Assembly: GCA_026260175.1 (NCBI GenBank)
Contig: JAKCWW010002145.1
Location: 12,303-35,445, forward strand
DNA length: 23,143 nt
Origin: Reticulitermes lucifugus
Taxonomy: Eukaryota > Arthropoda > Insecta > Blattodea > Rhinotermitidae
Direction of reading: 5' to 3'
Below the pieces are notes generated by a model. It did no database searches and was not told where the DNA came from. It saw nothing but the letters and a program-made list of their open reading frames with translations. Shown here piece after piece: positions 10,001 through 18,806 of this stretch (positions are counted from its first letter, which is position 1; each line of letters opens with the position of its first letter). The position numbers were made by a program, and so were the translations under genes.

Positions 10001-13000
10001 AATTATACATGTGTATATGCAACTTGAACTTACAATTGCTTGTTATTCATACACCAGAACATGGTCATATTTGTTTCAGTTCATCATGTATACTAGTTCT
10101 GGTAGATTTATAATTTTCAAAAGTGGAAACAAACAACTATTCAGAAATTTGTATGCTTTTTGCTTGTTACAGCAGTCGTGTACATTAGCATTACATAAAT
10201 GAGAAGAAGATGAACAGTATAGTAAAGTTACATACTGTAAAGGTCTAATGAAGCTTTTTTCTTTTTGTCTGAATAATTTGGTAATAGTCATATTGTACAA
10301 AGTCACATAAAATTTGGAACTGTTAAATGTAACTGATATTCGTAAAACATTATAGATGCAGGAAGTTCTTCGATGTATTATATATCTAATGTTAATTTTC
10401 CCCCCCCCCCAAATATTTTCATCATATGCAGGCATATAAAGTTCCTGGTTTCAAGGGACAACTTGGATTTATTACATCTATGAGTGAACACTTCTGTGGT
10501 TCATGCAATCGTCTTCGAATTACAGCAGATGGAAATCTTAAAGTTTGTCTCTTTGGAAATACAGAGATCTCTCTCAGGTAAGAAATTATGGTAAAAGGTG
10601 CAATATCTGGCACCTCCAGGACCATTGGGTTGTCAGATATTGTAACATTTTGGATATTAGGATGCTATACTTAAGCATATATCTTAGTGCATGTGTCAAC
10701 CTCATGGACAGATCTAACCACTGTCACTTGATGTCCCTTCCTGTGTTCCGTGCAATACTTGCTGTTTCCTTTTCATCACCACTTACATAACATGGTGCAA
10801 ATATATCTAAAATAAGACAGGCAATGTATGTATAACATAACAGTGAGGAGCATTCCCATAACCATTGTTGCTGTGGAAAGGCAGTAAGTATGAAATATTA
10901 TGAGGGTGTGTCTGTATTCTTCACTTAATTATCTGGCATGCAGATCAAATCTTTTATGTGCTGTATTATATTGTCATCTCTGGCCTGTCTGGCCCTGCCA
11001 TACTTTTCCACATTATCTTGTAAACGGCATGATTTTCGGAAGAAAGTTATTGAACATAAAATGTGTATTTTGATTTTCTCTACAACTTTTGTCTGAAAAA
11101 ATTCTCATTCTAAGAAGAAATCAGTGAAATATTATCATAAATGTACACAGGTCTTCATGTAAAGTACCCATTATTCTTGTCAGATTTTAATCAAACTTGA
11201 ATTTTCTAGACAGATTTTCAAAAAATCCTAAAATATCAAATTTCATGAAAATCTGTCCACTGGTAGCCGAGTTGTTCCATGCGGACTGACGGATGGATGG
11301 ACAGACAGAGAGCCATGACACAGTTAACAGTCACTTTCCACAGTTTTGCAAATGCACCTAAAAATGAACAAGACACCAATAATTAATGGCCAAACTCTCA
11401 GAATCAGTGCTGGGTAATGCCAGTTGATGGAACAGTGAAATATAATGGGCCTCTTAGTCAATTTCTGGTTAATACAGCTTTCCAGATCATCTAGTGATGG
11501 GTATCACAGCTTTTAATGCATTATTGTAAATATTTTATAAAAAACAATGTGACACATAAAACATTACTTCAGATTAAACTTAATATCCCATTATTATAAC
11601 ATCTGTAGGGATGCAATGCGCAGTGGATGCAGCGAAGATGATCTACTGGCACTGATTGGGGCAGCTGTGAGGAGGAAGAAGCAGCAACATGCAGGTAAGC
11701 AACACCACACAATAACCCATATTCTCCTTCAGTTAAGGCACCAACACCTATAATGTGCCCTCCCTGTGGCAGTCTCTAAAGCATTAATTTCATCCCTCAC
11801 TCCATGGAGGAAAGTTCCTCTCAAGAAGCTGTGATTCAGCTGGTCAAGAAATTGTCTGCCTGTTACAGAACCCGAAGGTTCATTACTCTGTTCCTGCCAG
11901 TCCACACCCTTAGATCCTATGTAATAGTTTATTATTCTCCCATCTATGCCTAGGCATCTCAAGTAGTCTCTTCCCTTCAGGTTTTCCATCTAAAATGTTT
12001 TATATATTTTTAATTTCGCCCATGTGTGCTACATTTACCACCCAACTCAGCTTCCTTGATTTAAAAACCTTCATCTTCGTGAAGAGTGCGAATTATGACG
12101 TTCCTCATCATGCACCTTTCTGCAGCCTCCTTTTCTTCCAAATATTCTCCTCAGCACTCTGTTCTTATGCTCCCATTATCAATGTTCTTATCCTAAAGTG
12201 ACAGACCAGGTTTTACACCCAAATCTCATGTCCACTACACATTGTATAGATTGTTCCAAAGAATCCATCTGAGGCCCTGCATAAAATTTCATAACATGCT
12301 ACTTTTTTCTGGTGAGAGGTTGTTAGTTCCCACCTGCTGCCAACTGTGTGACTATTTATTCATAGCCACCAATCTGCAAGCCATTTCTTCTATCTACAGC
12401 CTTTGGGAGTATCGTATCTCTTTTCAGCTTTCCTGTCTTTCATGAACGATACCACTAGAACACATCAAACCTTAACTATCTTGATCCTATAGTGTTGGTT
12501 TTACTCCTGGTCATAATTAATTTGCTCTTTTTTATTACAGAATCATCTGATAGTGTTTCATAGCTTAAAAATGTATTTCTATAATTTTTTTGCTATGCAA
12601 GATTGTCAGATTCCTTTAGAAATAATTTGGCCAATACAGTCTTCCAAATTTATGACACAAGTTCACTTAATATGAAGGAATTTATTTCAGAGGTGGATGC
12701 AATTTTCAGTATAAAAATTAAAATCTGGGGCTTTTGTGGGATTTTAACAAGGGTAACAGATTGTACCTACTAACACAGTAATTAGGACATTCACAAAATT
12801 GCTGATTCCCAGATCAGCTACGTAAGTGAATCCTGCGAAGTTGTCCCTGTTGATGGTTTGAAGGCATATTGGAGGAGTAGGGGGTATAGCCCCACTCATT
12901 CATAATGTTGGTACTACATGAGAGGTGAGTGGTCAACTACTCAACGCCCCAGCCAGTTTATCTCCAGGAAATAACCGAGGTACCCACTGGATTGGGAACT

Positions 13001-14249
13001 GTGTGGGCCCCAGAGATGATGTGGCATTTTGGAGAAGAGAAAAATCTCTTGCTCCCTGCCGGGATTCAAACTCCAGGCCGTTCAGCCCATAGCCTAGTCA
13101 CTATAAAAACTATGCTGTATTGGCTCACAGTTTCTACAAGTAATAAGAAAAAGTTTAAAACAGAAAGCAAAGAAATATAAACAGACAATATTTTGTAAAG
13201 TATTCTGTTCAACATCAAGAAGAAATTTAAAGAAATACCCTTACCATATAATACTGCTAAACCAGAAAACATGACTTTGCAAACAACATTGTTTATGGCA
13301 TTTAGATTTCCTTCTTTGGTATTATATGTTTAAAATTATAAATTTAAAGTCATACAGGTATGTATGGCTTTACATTATCATGAACAAGTATAATTTCTTA
13401 CAGGTATGCAGAATCTTTCTAAAATGAAGAATCGACCTATGATTCTGATTGGTGGATGACTGTCATGTATGTACCTTTATATGGAAAAAGTATTTATGGT
13501 GGTTCTGAATGAAAAATCCTGTTCATCTTCACGACATGATGTTTAAATACATAATTAGGTGAATGATTTTTAAATTTAACATATCAATTGATGTTCCAGG
13601 TCAAGCAACTGCCCATAATTTCTACTGGAACCCCACCATGAAAAACCACCAGCTAAACAGAATTTCAAACTTGCATCCTATATGGAATCAGAATCTATTT
13701 TTCGATCCTATGATTAGGGGAATTCAAAATAACTTGAAAATACATGAAATACGTGGCTTCTGCTCTCAAACAAAAGACAGTCTGACACATGTAGATGAAA
13801 GGGGTCGAGCAGCTATGGTTGATGTTGGCAACAAAGTTGTCACAACTCGTACTGCTATGGCCCAGGCTGTAGTTGAAGTAGGGTCTCATATATTAGATCT
13901 TATTGACCAGAACAGTCTGAAGAAAGGAGATGTACTGACTACCGCCCAACTTGCTGGCATAATGGCTGCTAAACGAACATCAGATCTTATTCCACTGTGT
14001 CATAATATCCCACTGTCACACGTGAAGGTAGACTTGAAATTAGACAAGCACAATCATGCTGTCATTATCACAGCTACAGCCAGGTGTGAAGGTAGGACTG
14101 GCGTGGAGATGGAAGCTCTTACAGCTGCTACAGTTTCTGCTCTTACTGTCTACGATATGTGCAAAGCTATGAGCCATGATATCGTCATTTCAGAAGTCAA
14201 GCTACTGTTCAAGACTGGTGGTATGCGAGGTGACTTCATCAGGAAGTAG
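3905..14249 (+). CDS. MOCS1: MOCS1 gene (MoaA + MoaC), whole coding span
   Basis: Molybdenum cofactor biosynthesis protein 1. Coding parts: 3905-3970 (or -3973), 4232-4367, 4530-4697, 6133-6359, 8295-8519, 10432-10577, 11609-11694, then either 13404-13459 (MOCS1A end) or 13600-14249 (MoaC part). Every junction from exon 2 on keeps phase and rebuilds the MoaA/MOCS1A family order. With a 22-codon exon 1, MOCS1A is about 369 residues and the fused MOCS1A-MOCS1B about 567, a little shorter than human. Landmarks: CX3CX2C at Cys64/68/71, TGGEP around 109-113, TTNG and SLDTL in exon 4, RFIEYMPF in exon 5, CX2CX13C at Cys296/299/313, and C-terminal Gly-Gly. Family knowledge: acts in mitochondria, using GTP, S-adenosylmethionine and two 4Fe-4S clusters to make 3',8-cyclo-dihydro-GTP, which MoaC turns into cPMP. 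One intron is GC-AG; the others identified are GT-AG. Confidence 0.96.
4232..4367 (+). CDS. MOCS1: MOCS1 exon 2: MoaA N-terminus, first SAM-cluster cysteine
   Basis: 45 codons plus one base, after a clear TTATTTTACAG acceptor. It starts [12 protein letters not shown] and runs into [20 protein letters not shown], the strongly conserved MoaA/MOCS1A start, ending CNLR followed by the first base of the next Cys codon. The intron then begins GCAAGT at 4368. The apparent GT donor two bases further (4371) would break the frame with any AG acceptor in front of exon 3, whereas the GC donor rebuilds CNLRCQYCMP exactly. Confidence 0.95.
4368..4529 (+). other. Non-canonical GC-AG intron in MOCS1
   Basis: 162-bp intron with donor GAT|GCAAGT and acceptor TTCTTCTAG. 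GCAAGT is the consensus for the minor GC-AG class of U2 introns. This placement alone gives an unbroken CNLRCQYCMP; GT-based placements either shift the frame or need a non-AG acceptor. Confidence 0.88.
4530..4697 (+). CDS. MOCS1: MOCS1 exon 3: CX3CX2C end and GGEP motif
   Basis: Begins after TTCTTCTAG with GT, completing the split Cys codon, then [12 protein letters not shown]. This finishes the radical SAM motif CNLRCQYC, which binds the 4Fe-4S cluster that cleaves S-adenosylmethionine. It continues through LLTTDEV and [15 protein letters not shown]. The GGEP segment is the second conserved radical SAM motif, at the SAM amino group. It ends one base into a codon, before donor GTATAC. Confidence 0.96.
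4698..6132 (+). other. MOCS1 intron 3
   Basis: GT-AG intron of 1435 bp. AT-rich with no identified transposon. An open frame on the - strand at 5611-5850 has no match I recognise and is probably chance. Confidence 0.75.
6133..6359 (+). CDS. MOCS1: MOCS1 exon 4: radical SAM barrel core
   Basis: Starts after GTTTACAG with CA, completing an Ala codon, then [17 protein letters not shown] and 75 codons in all, ending GYSPVK before donor GTAAAG. The TTNG and NVSLDTL segments and the following RRKG are hallmarks of the MoaA TIM-barrel half. An upstream ATG at 6102 in the same frame is intronic: the protein similarity starts only after the acceptor. Confidence 0.95.
6821..7265. mobile_element. pogo/Tigger-like MITE
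   Basis: 445-bp non-autonomous element in MOCS1 intron 4. The left end reads CAAAATTCCATTAATCTGA (from 6824) and the right end, reverse-complemented, CAACATTCCGTTAATCCGA, giving imperfect inverted repeats of about 19 bp. TA dinucleotides flank both sides (6819-6820 and 7266-7267). Interior phrases such as 'ggtcccaaattatcaaat' resemble the 'attaatccg' ends of Tigger-type pogo elements. No transposase is present. Confidence 0.6.
7268..8294 (+). other. Rest of MOCS1 intron 4
   Basis: AT-rich intron sequence from the MITE to the exon 5 acceptor. Only chance open frames and no repeat I recognise. Confidence 0.6.
8295..8519 (+). CDS. MOCS1: MOCS1 exon 5: Moa[12 protein letters not shown] ... RFIEYMPF segment
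   Basis: Exactly 75 codons, phase 0 at both ends. Acceptor GCAATAG, donor GTAAGA at 8520. It encodes [13 protein letters not shown], then [15 protein letters not shown], then WPELHTLL, in the MOCS1A order. The exon begins with GTA, so GTAAAC at 8295 looks like a donor but is coding. A mariner remnant begins only about 64 bp past the donor. Confidence 0.95.
8584..9520 (+). mobile_element. Rearranged mariner remnant with ~200-bp inverted arms
   Basis: 937-bp element in MOCS1 intron 5 with TA on both sides (8582-8583 and 9521-9522). The left arm, about 8584-8787, matches the reverse complement of the right arm, about 9317-9520, nearly base for base (shared words include GATTTGGACAGGGGCTGCTG and AAACAGCTGCTGTCATTACC), apart from a small insertion around 8690-8710. 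The middle holds frameshifted mariner transposase: [17 protein letters not shown] near 8895-8950, [14 protein letters not shown] near 9167-9210, and [16 protein letters not shown] near 9253-9300, the D,D34D signature. The first catalytic Asp is Tyr here. The N-terminal DNA-binding part is missing. Dead copy. Confidence 0.85.
9523..10431 (+). other. Rest of MOCS1 intron 5
   Basis: AT-rich, no recognised element. It ends with a C11 homopolymer (10400-10410) directly upstream of the exon 6 acceptor. Confidence 0.6.
10432..10577 (+). CDS. MOCS1: MOCS1 exon 6: C-terminal 4Fe-4S cluster
   Basis: Starts after CATATGCAG with [20 protein letters not shown], then [14 protein letters not shown] and LKVCLFGN. 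The spacing CX2CX13C (Cys296, 299, 313) matches the second cluster of MoaA, which binds the substrate GTP in the family. It ends two bases into the Arg codon of SLR, before donor GTAAGA. The upstream polypyrimidine tract is a pure C11 run at 10400-10410. Confidence 0.96.
11240..11320. repeat. Arthropod transposon tail motif (remnant)
   Basis: The text 'ttcatgaaaatctgtcc...' followed by repeated GGA(T/C)GGACAGACAGA resembles the conserved end seen in many insect repeats (an 'aatcggtcca...gacagacagac' pattern). Family not assignable. The rest of intron 6 (10578-11608) shows nothing else. Confidence 0.4.
11609..11694 (+). CDS. MOCS1: MOCS1 exon 7: last exon shared by both isoforms
   Basis: Encodes the rest of Arg, then [20 protein letters not shown] and RRKKQQHA, ending with one G before donor GTAAGC. 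It matches the RD...L...IGAAV.RKK.QHAG end of MOCS1A. It ends in phase 1, and both downstream acceptors (13403 and 13599) are followed by GT, so either choice makes a Gly codon and stays in frame. Confidence 0.94.
11720..12450 (-). mobile_element. Antisense non-LTR retrotransposon 3' remnant
   Basis: Read on the - strand in MOCS1 intron 7. Broken pieces match the C-terminal tail of an insect non-LTR retrotransposon reverse-transcriptase [14 protein letters not shown]...HDEE near 12150-12090, then a degraded 'RRMRWAGHVARMG' region near 12050, then the GKPEGKRPLGRPR-type tail, read here in a shifted frame as [18 protein letters not shown] at 11990-11930, then VDWQEQ and a 'FLHGV' tail near 11825. 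Several stops and frameshifts; no intact domain. Clade not assigned. Confidence 0.65.
12835..13124 (-). mobile_element. tRNA-derived SINE, copy 1 (antisense in MOCS1 intron 7)
   Basis: On the - strand the head begins near 13124 with an A-box-like TATAGTGACTAGG and a B-box GTTTGAATCCCGG (near 13061-13074). The body has CTCTTCTCCAAA, CTGGGGCCCAC and CAGTGGGTACC, and the 3' end has GGGGCTATACCCC and AGGGACAACTT. The same order occurs in the copy starting at about 20621, which defines a family of roughly 290-350 bp. Not a functional tRNA: no cloverleaf in the anticodon half. Confidence 0.78.
13404..13459 (+). CDS. MOCS1: MOCS1A terminal segment with Gly-Gly and stop
   Basis: After TTTCTTACAG the exon completes Gly and encodes [17 protein letters not shown] followed by TGA at 13457-13459. 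The family knowledge is that the C-terminal double glycine of MOCS1A is required for activity and inserts into the active site. No AATAAA lies between this stop and the MoaC part, so transcripts using this acceptor probably read on through 13460-14249 as a bicistronic message, with MoaC downstream of the stop. Confidence 0.93.
13600..14249 (+). CDS. MOCS1: MOCS1B part: MoaC-like cPMP synthase
   Basis: 216 residues including the junction Gly, after acceptor GATGTTCCAG. The first 61 ([10 protein letters not shown] onward) form a variable linker; about 62-216 is a complete MoaC domain (roughly 155 residues against about 161 in E. coli). Visible family motifs: [39 protein letters not shown] with the catalytic-region His, [10 protein letters not shown] with the conserved Glu residues, YDMCKA with the conserved Asp and Lys, and KTGGMRGDF near the end; stop TAG 14247-14249. 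MoaC hexamers convert cyclo-dihydro-GTP to cPMP. The frame is open upstream to an ATG at 13563, but 13563-13599 looks intronic. It is expected to be translated mainly as the fusion to MOCS1A made by exon 7 to 13600 splicing. Confidence 0.95.
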
Positions 14250-14378
14250 TTTCAACAGAATGGCCTAATTTGAAAAATATGAGACAACCTAAATAGAAAA
14301 GTAAAGTGGGTGAGAAGAGTAAGAATCCCCTACTCAAATTAAATCAGTTTGGAGTCACTGCATCCATGAGTGTTTGGT

Positions 14379-14384
14379 AATAAA
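14379..14384 (+). promoter_or_regulatory. Candidate poly(A) signal of MOCS1
   Basis: AATAAA 130 nt after the MOCS1 stop, the first canonical hexamer downstream of it. Placement is plausible; no transcript evidence is available. Confidence 0.45.
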
Positions 14385-14659
14385 CTGAGGATTATTGAGG
14401 AAATGGGCTTGGCCTTATTTACAGTCAACTCAGCAAAAGTCTCAAATGAAGAAACAAAAGCCACACAAAATGCAGTAACTGATGGAGACTGAACCCCCAA
14501 ACTGTCATTTACTGTAACTGAAATTCTCAAATGTTTGTTGGTCAGTAACAACAGCATTTACTTTGAAAACATTTAGTATTATATTAAAAAGTCAAATATA
14601 GTGGTGTACACACCTTGCAGCTGCTAAAATTTGTGAAGTAAAACTTTTTTCCATTAGTT

Positions 14660-14830
14660 GATAATGCAGAATGGCTGACCACAGTAGGCAATTCAGTGTT
14701 AGAGTACTCCAGCACTGTGATCACAGGTTAAAATTCCTGTTGGAACATGCAAACATGTCTGCATTTTGTCCTGTATGGAGAAGGGGAGGCCTTGCAATGG
14801 CCTGTCCCCCATTCAAATAGTTATATGAGG
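14660..14830 (+). repeat. Possible tRNA-derived SINE fragment
   Basis: CAGTGTTAGAGTACTCCAGC followed by CAGGTTAAAATTCCTG has the order and spacing of a tRNA D-arm/A-box and T-arm/B-box, followed by an unrelated body with 'ggggaggcc...ggcctgtcccc'. Degenerate. It lies between the two convergent genes and is a different family from the SINE at 12835-13124. Confidence 0.4.
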
Positions 14831-15312
14831 TATGTGCAAGATTTCATTGTTTCAGAAATTAACTGTTAATTTTAACAGGTCACAAAGTCTAAATCATAGT
14901 ATGCTGCAGGCCTATCGATGGGATCAGAAACATTAATTACTGAATACTTAAATCAGTGTGTACCTAAATTTTGTGTCAACATTATATGGTTATATGTTTA
15001 AAGCTGTGGGTTTAACTGCTTTTACTGTGAAATTAGTACAGCAGCAAGCACAATTAACTTTCTTGCCTGCTCTTCTAGTGTAAAGTTACTCGTATGAAAG
15101 TACCATTCTGTTTATGTGAACCTGTTTACTGATGAAGACAGGCCTTTAATCTGTGCCTGCTACCTCCTCCTTACAAGTGTTGAACTTGAAGTGTCATGTT
15201 TGACTGAGTAGTTGAAGTCAATTTACATTACAGTTCATACAAGTAACATTACCTAATGGTGGTACCTAGCGATGTTAGTGTAGCATATGGACGTTGTAAC
15301 AGTTTGTCATAA
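14830..15312. other. Intergenic, nothing recognised
   Basis: AT-rich DNA between MOCS1 and the mariner at 15315; no gene, repeat or RNA recognised. Confidence 0.5.
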
Positions 15313-15314
15313 TA

Positions 15315-16567
15315 TGAGATGTGACTATTAAATACAAGACTGTGTGCATGGCCCCTGCCCTTGATTATTGATCGCCAAGTAAATATATATAAGTTGAAGC
15401 TCCCCCCCAGTCACATGCCAAACCATGATCCATCACGCTGACACACAGTTGAGTAATGATTTTTTATGAAAATTTTTAACTTGCTGATATCATGTTTCAT
15501 AAAACATTCAGCAACAAGTAAACATCAAATTTCTTGTGAAATTGAACAAAATTGCTCCCAAAACCTTCAATTTGTGAAATGAGGTGTAAGGAGGGATGCC
15601 CTACCAAGTGCATGTGTTTGAATGGCACAAGAAGTTTTCAGAAGGAAGAGAACAATGAAAACTGATGAAAATGTGGCAAAGTGGAGGACTTTTGTGAGAA
15701 ATGATCAGTGTTGGGCATGATAATGACAGCAGGGAAGTTTAATATGGGCAAAGAAACAGCAAGACAAATTTTGGTAACAAATTTTAAAATGAGAGACGTG
15801 TGTGTGAAAATGGTCCCAAAGAATCTGAGCGAAGATCAAAAATTGGCAAGAAGGGAAGTCTGTTTTGAAATTTTGGAGAATATAGATGATGATGATGATG
15901 CAACTTTTTAACACGTGGTCACCTGTTGATGATACTTGGCTTTTTCAGTAAAGCCCAGAAACAAAGCATCAATCCATGAGATGGAACCCCTGCATTTCCG
16001 AGATCAAAGCAAGCCTGAGTGTTGAAATACAAAATCAAAACCATGATGATGGTTTTCTTTGATGTCAGAGGAATCATCACAGTTGAGTATGCACCACAAA
16101 ATAAGACAGTCAGCCAACAAACCCACATACAAGTTTTAATAACATTTTAAGAAAGGATTTGGAAAAAGGACCAGATTTGTTAGCTTGTGCACTAAGAGAA
16201 TGCACTGGTATACACAGCGATTTTGGTCTGCCAGTTTTTAGCTCATAAACAAATACAAATGCTTGACTATGCTCTCTACTCACCAGATCTTATCCTGTGA
16301 AACTTTTTTATTTTTCCAAAATTGAAAAGTTTGCTCAAGGAAACCAATTTTCAGGCAAGTAAAGACATCTGTAAGAAAACAGCAGAGTTACTGAAAGCAC
16401 TCTCACAAAATGACTTCAGAGGTTGCTTTGACACCTGAAAGGCTCGTATGAAGCAGTAGGTAGCTTCAGATGGAAATTACTTTGAAGGGGATAACATGTA
16501 GCTCCAGTAATTTCATTAACAAAGTACTCTTTTGAAACTAGTCTTGTGATTTAATAGCCACATCTCA
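15315..16567 (+). mobile_element. Near full-length inactivated mariner element
   Basis: 1253 bp, close to the usual 1.3 kb of mariners, with TA on both sides (15313-15314 and 16568-16569) and inverted ends TGAGATGTGACTATTAAAT (left) versus TGAGATGTGGCTATTAAAT (right, reverse-complemented). Transposase similarity runs through it in mixed frames: FEWHK region near 15620, GKETARQILV...VPKNLSEDQKLARREVC at 15750-15865 (helix-turn-helix half), VDDTWLFQ near 15925, MMVFFDVRGII near 16045, YSPDL near 16277, and a C-terminal FRGCF...DGNYFEGD near 16425-16490. Internal stops and frameshifts show it is dead. Confidence 0.9.
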
Positions 16568-16569
16568 TA

Positions 16570-18011
16570 GATATGAAATTAGACATATTTATATGTATAT
16601 AATGTTGAGCATGCTCTAACGCTGACGAGGTGTGGTAATGCTTTCAAAGCATGTTACTTTATAACTACTGAAATTACGTAGATGACGTTTATTGTGTGGA
16701 GGTCATGAATCTATATTTGTATGCTTTGTAGAATTACCAAAAGAGCTGGAATAATTCTAATTATAATATATTAAATTATAATAATTCTGTTTTCCCCATG
16801 TGCAGAACCATTTACATGATACTTGTGAAAGCTGTGCATGTCTCAAAATAAGATAAGCCAAACATTACCGTAAATGGAAAAAGTAACTCCATGGAAAAGA
16901 CAGAAAACTGTGATGCCTAAGACAAAAGTTAATATGCTAAAAATAATGTATCCCTTCTGTTTAATATCTAAGACACAAGATTCAGCAAATATGGAAAGCT
17001 GGCACAGAAACACAAACAAGTAAGATGCTAAACCAAAGTTGCAAGAGAAGAAGTTACAAGTGCCTAAGTAAAGGATAAAGTTTACAAACACTCCCATAAA
17101 ACTGTATGGGGCTTTAAAGAAGATATTAAGTTCTATTTCTTACATGATTAGAGAAGACTCATAACAGCTTTGCTCGATTATGACCATTGTTTGTAATCAG
17201 CAATCTAAAACTGACATAAGTTATGTCACAGAAAACCAGTATCAAACAAAGATGTTTTCTTACTTTGTTTGCCACAAACAATATTAATGCAAAGTGTGAA
17301 TATAGTCTTTCCACGTCTGTATGAATTGCAATTCCACTGTAGATTTATAGTCTGCGTTGATGTTTCCTTGACACAAATTAAAGTAGGCCAGGCTGAGGAA
17401 AAGAAATTAGTCAGTAAGCAGAATGTGTGTGAATTAAATAGGATGTAAAGATAAGTATCAATACATTACATAATGAAGCCATATCAGCACAAGAGGAGGA
17501 GCCCTTCTTTAACAAAGGCACTGATGTACGAATCTCAGCCATTTACTTTACACTGTGACAATTCCCAGTGAGTGAAGCAACAGCATACAAAGACGAACGG
17601 AGGACTGTGAATGTAATTTTAAAAAGGAAAACCATTATCCAAGTGAGATTAAACACACCACATTTATATGGAATATAAACAACTCTGATGTAATAAAGCC
17701 CAAATATTCGAGTCTCCTATATTGTGCTATATGGAGATGTTACTGGATTTCATCATGGACAAAAAAAAAAAACTTTTTAAAAGCAGAAACAATACTCAGA
17801 CTTAAATAAGTTATCTTAGAATGTTATATAATGGAGAATCGAACACCTCCTCAAGCCAACATGTTTTCATGATAAATAGAAACTAACATAAAACCTTTGT
17901 GGACCTGGATTCATCTGGCTCAGGACAGGAAAAAGTGATAGGCTCTTGCCTACTTGGTAATGAACCTTTGGGTTCCATAAAATACAGGGATTTCTTGTCT
18001 AGCTGAGGAGC
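16570..18011. other. Intergenic between MOCS1 and INTS7, nothing recognised
   Basis: AT-rich, CpG-poor DNA with only chance open frames (for example 16843-17097 on the - strand, a hydrophobic translation without family features). Contains an A-rich run near 17761-17773. Confidence 0.5.
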
Positions 18012-18806
18012 TACCATATTTCCTTGATTATAAGATGCCATTGATTGTAGGACAGACCACTATTTTCGTAATACATTTTCAGGAGAAAAGACACTATCAT
18101 TCAGCAATAGGTTTTCAGGAAAGAAATGCACTGCAACAGCAATTGTCAATACTCGAACATAAAACTCGTCTGTATTAACAAACACAAATCAACATGAAAG
18201 TGAAGGTTTATATTGAACAATTTTATCACTTAAATGTCTTCTTCCCTTGTGCGTCGTCTCACATTCCAAGTCTACAGATTCTACGTCACTGCTTAAATCA
18301 GGGCAGTCAAGATCAAAATTGCCCCATAAGATATAATTTTTGTGCCATCAAATGCATATGCAATGCAGCATTTCTTGAACAAAGATAACTTCGTTTCATG
18401 AGTGTTGATTGTAAGAAGGGTTTTAAGATGCAGCAGTAAACACAGGTGTAACAATGAATGCTAACTAATCTCTCTTCATCACATAGTATTAGTTCATATT
18501 GAAATTACTTGGTATTTTCAGCCCCAAGCCCCCATCAGGTGCTTCATACACTGTCACATGTAATGACATTTTGAACAATGGAAATGCATAGAAATAGTTT
18601 TGACATCTCCTTTATTGCTATCTTTGTATTTCCTGTCCCATGAATAGTGTTATGGACATGGAAGATTTTCCTTGCTTCCTTTCCTTCACAGTATAATTCT
18701 TCAACACAGATTCTCAGACACTATCAAACATAAGGAACCCCCCCCCCTGATTTCATAAATTTTAAAATGTGAAAAAAACTTGTCTTAGAATCCAGGAGAT
18801 ATGGTA
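18012..18806. mobile_element. Inverted-repeat DNA transposon remnant near INTS7 3' end
   Basis: The left end TACCATATTTCCTTGATTAT followed by AAGA, and the right end, reverse-complemented, TACCATATCTCCTGGATTCT followed by AAGA, form imperfect inverted repeats of about 24 bp enclosing 795 bp. The 'TACC(A/G)TATTT...TATAAGA' end type is common in animal non-autonomous DNA elements. No transposase is visible; target-site duplication unclear. A C10 run sits at 18738-18747. Confidence 0.55.
18611..18616 (-). promoter_or_regulatory. Candidate INTS7 poly(A) signal
   Basis: TTTATT on the + strand (AATAAA on the - strand), about 345 nt past the INTS7 stop and the first canonical hexamer I see. It falls inside the 18012-18806 inverted-repeat element, so the 3' end of INTS7 may be transposon-supplied. 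Confidence 0.3.

Noticed and set aside
13056..13076. B-box-like sequence as a real tRNA gene
   Set aside because: Only A- and B-box remain; no cloverleaf, and the same sequence recurs with a SINE body at 20621.
13563..13599. ATG at 13563 as an independent start of MoaC
   Set aside because: It lies before a good acceptor (TTCCAG) whose phase matches exon 7, and the linker from 13600 fits the fused isoform. Internal initiation on an unspliced mRNA is not excluded.
15705..15914. Open frame on the - strand at 15705-15914
   Set aside because: Antisense shadow of the mariner transposase helix-turn-helix segment.
16843..17097. Hydrophobic 84-residue open frame on the - strand
   Set aside because: AT-rich DNA read this way often gives membrane-like translations; no family motif and no neighbouring exons.
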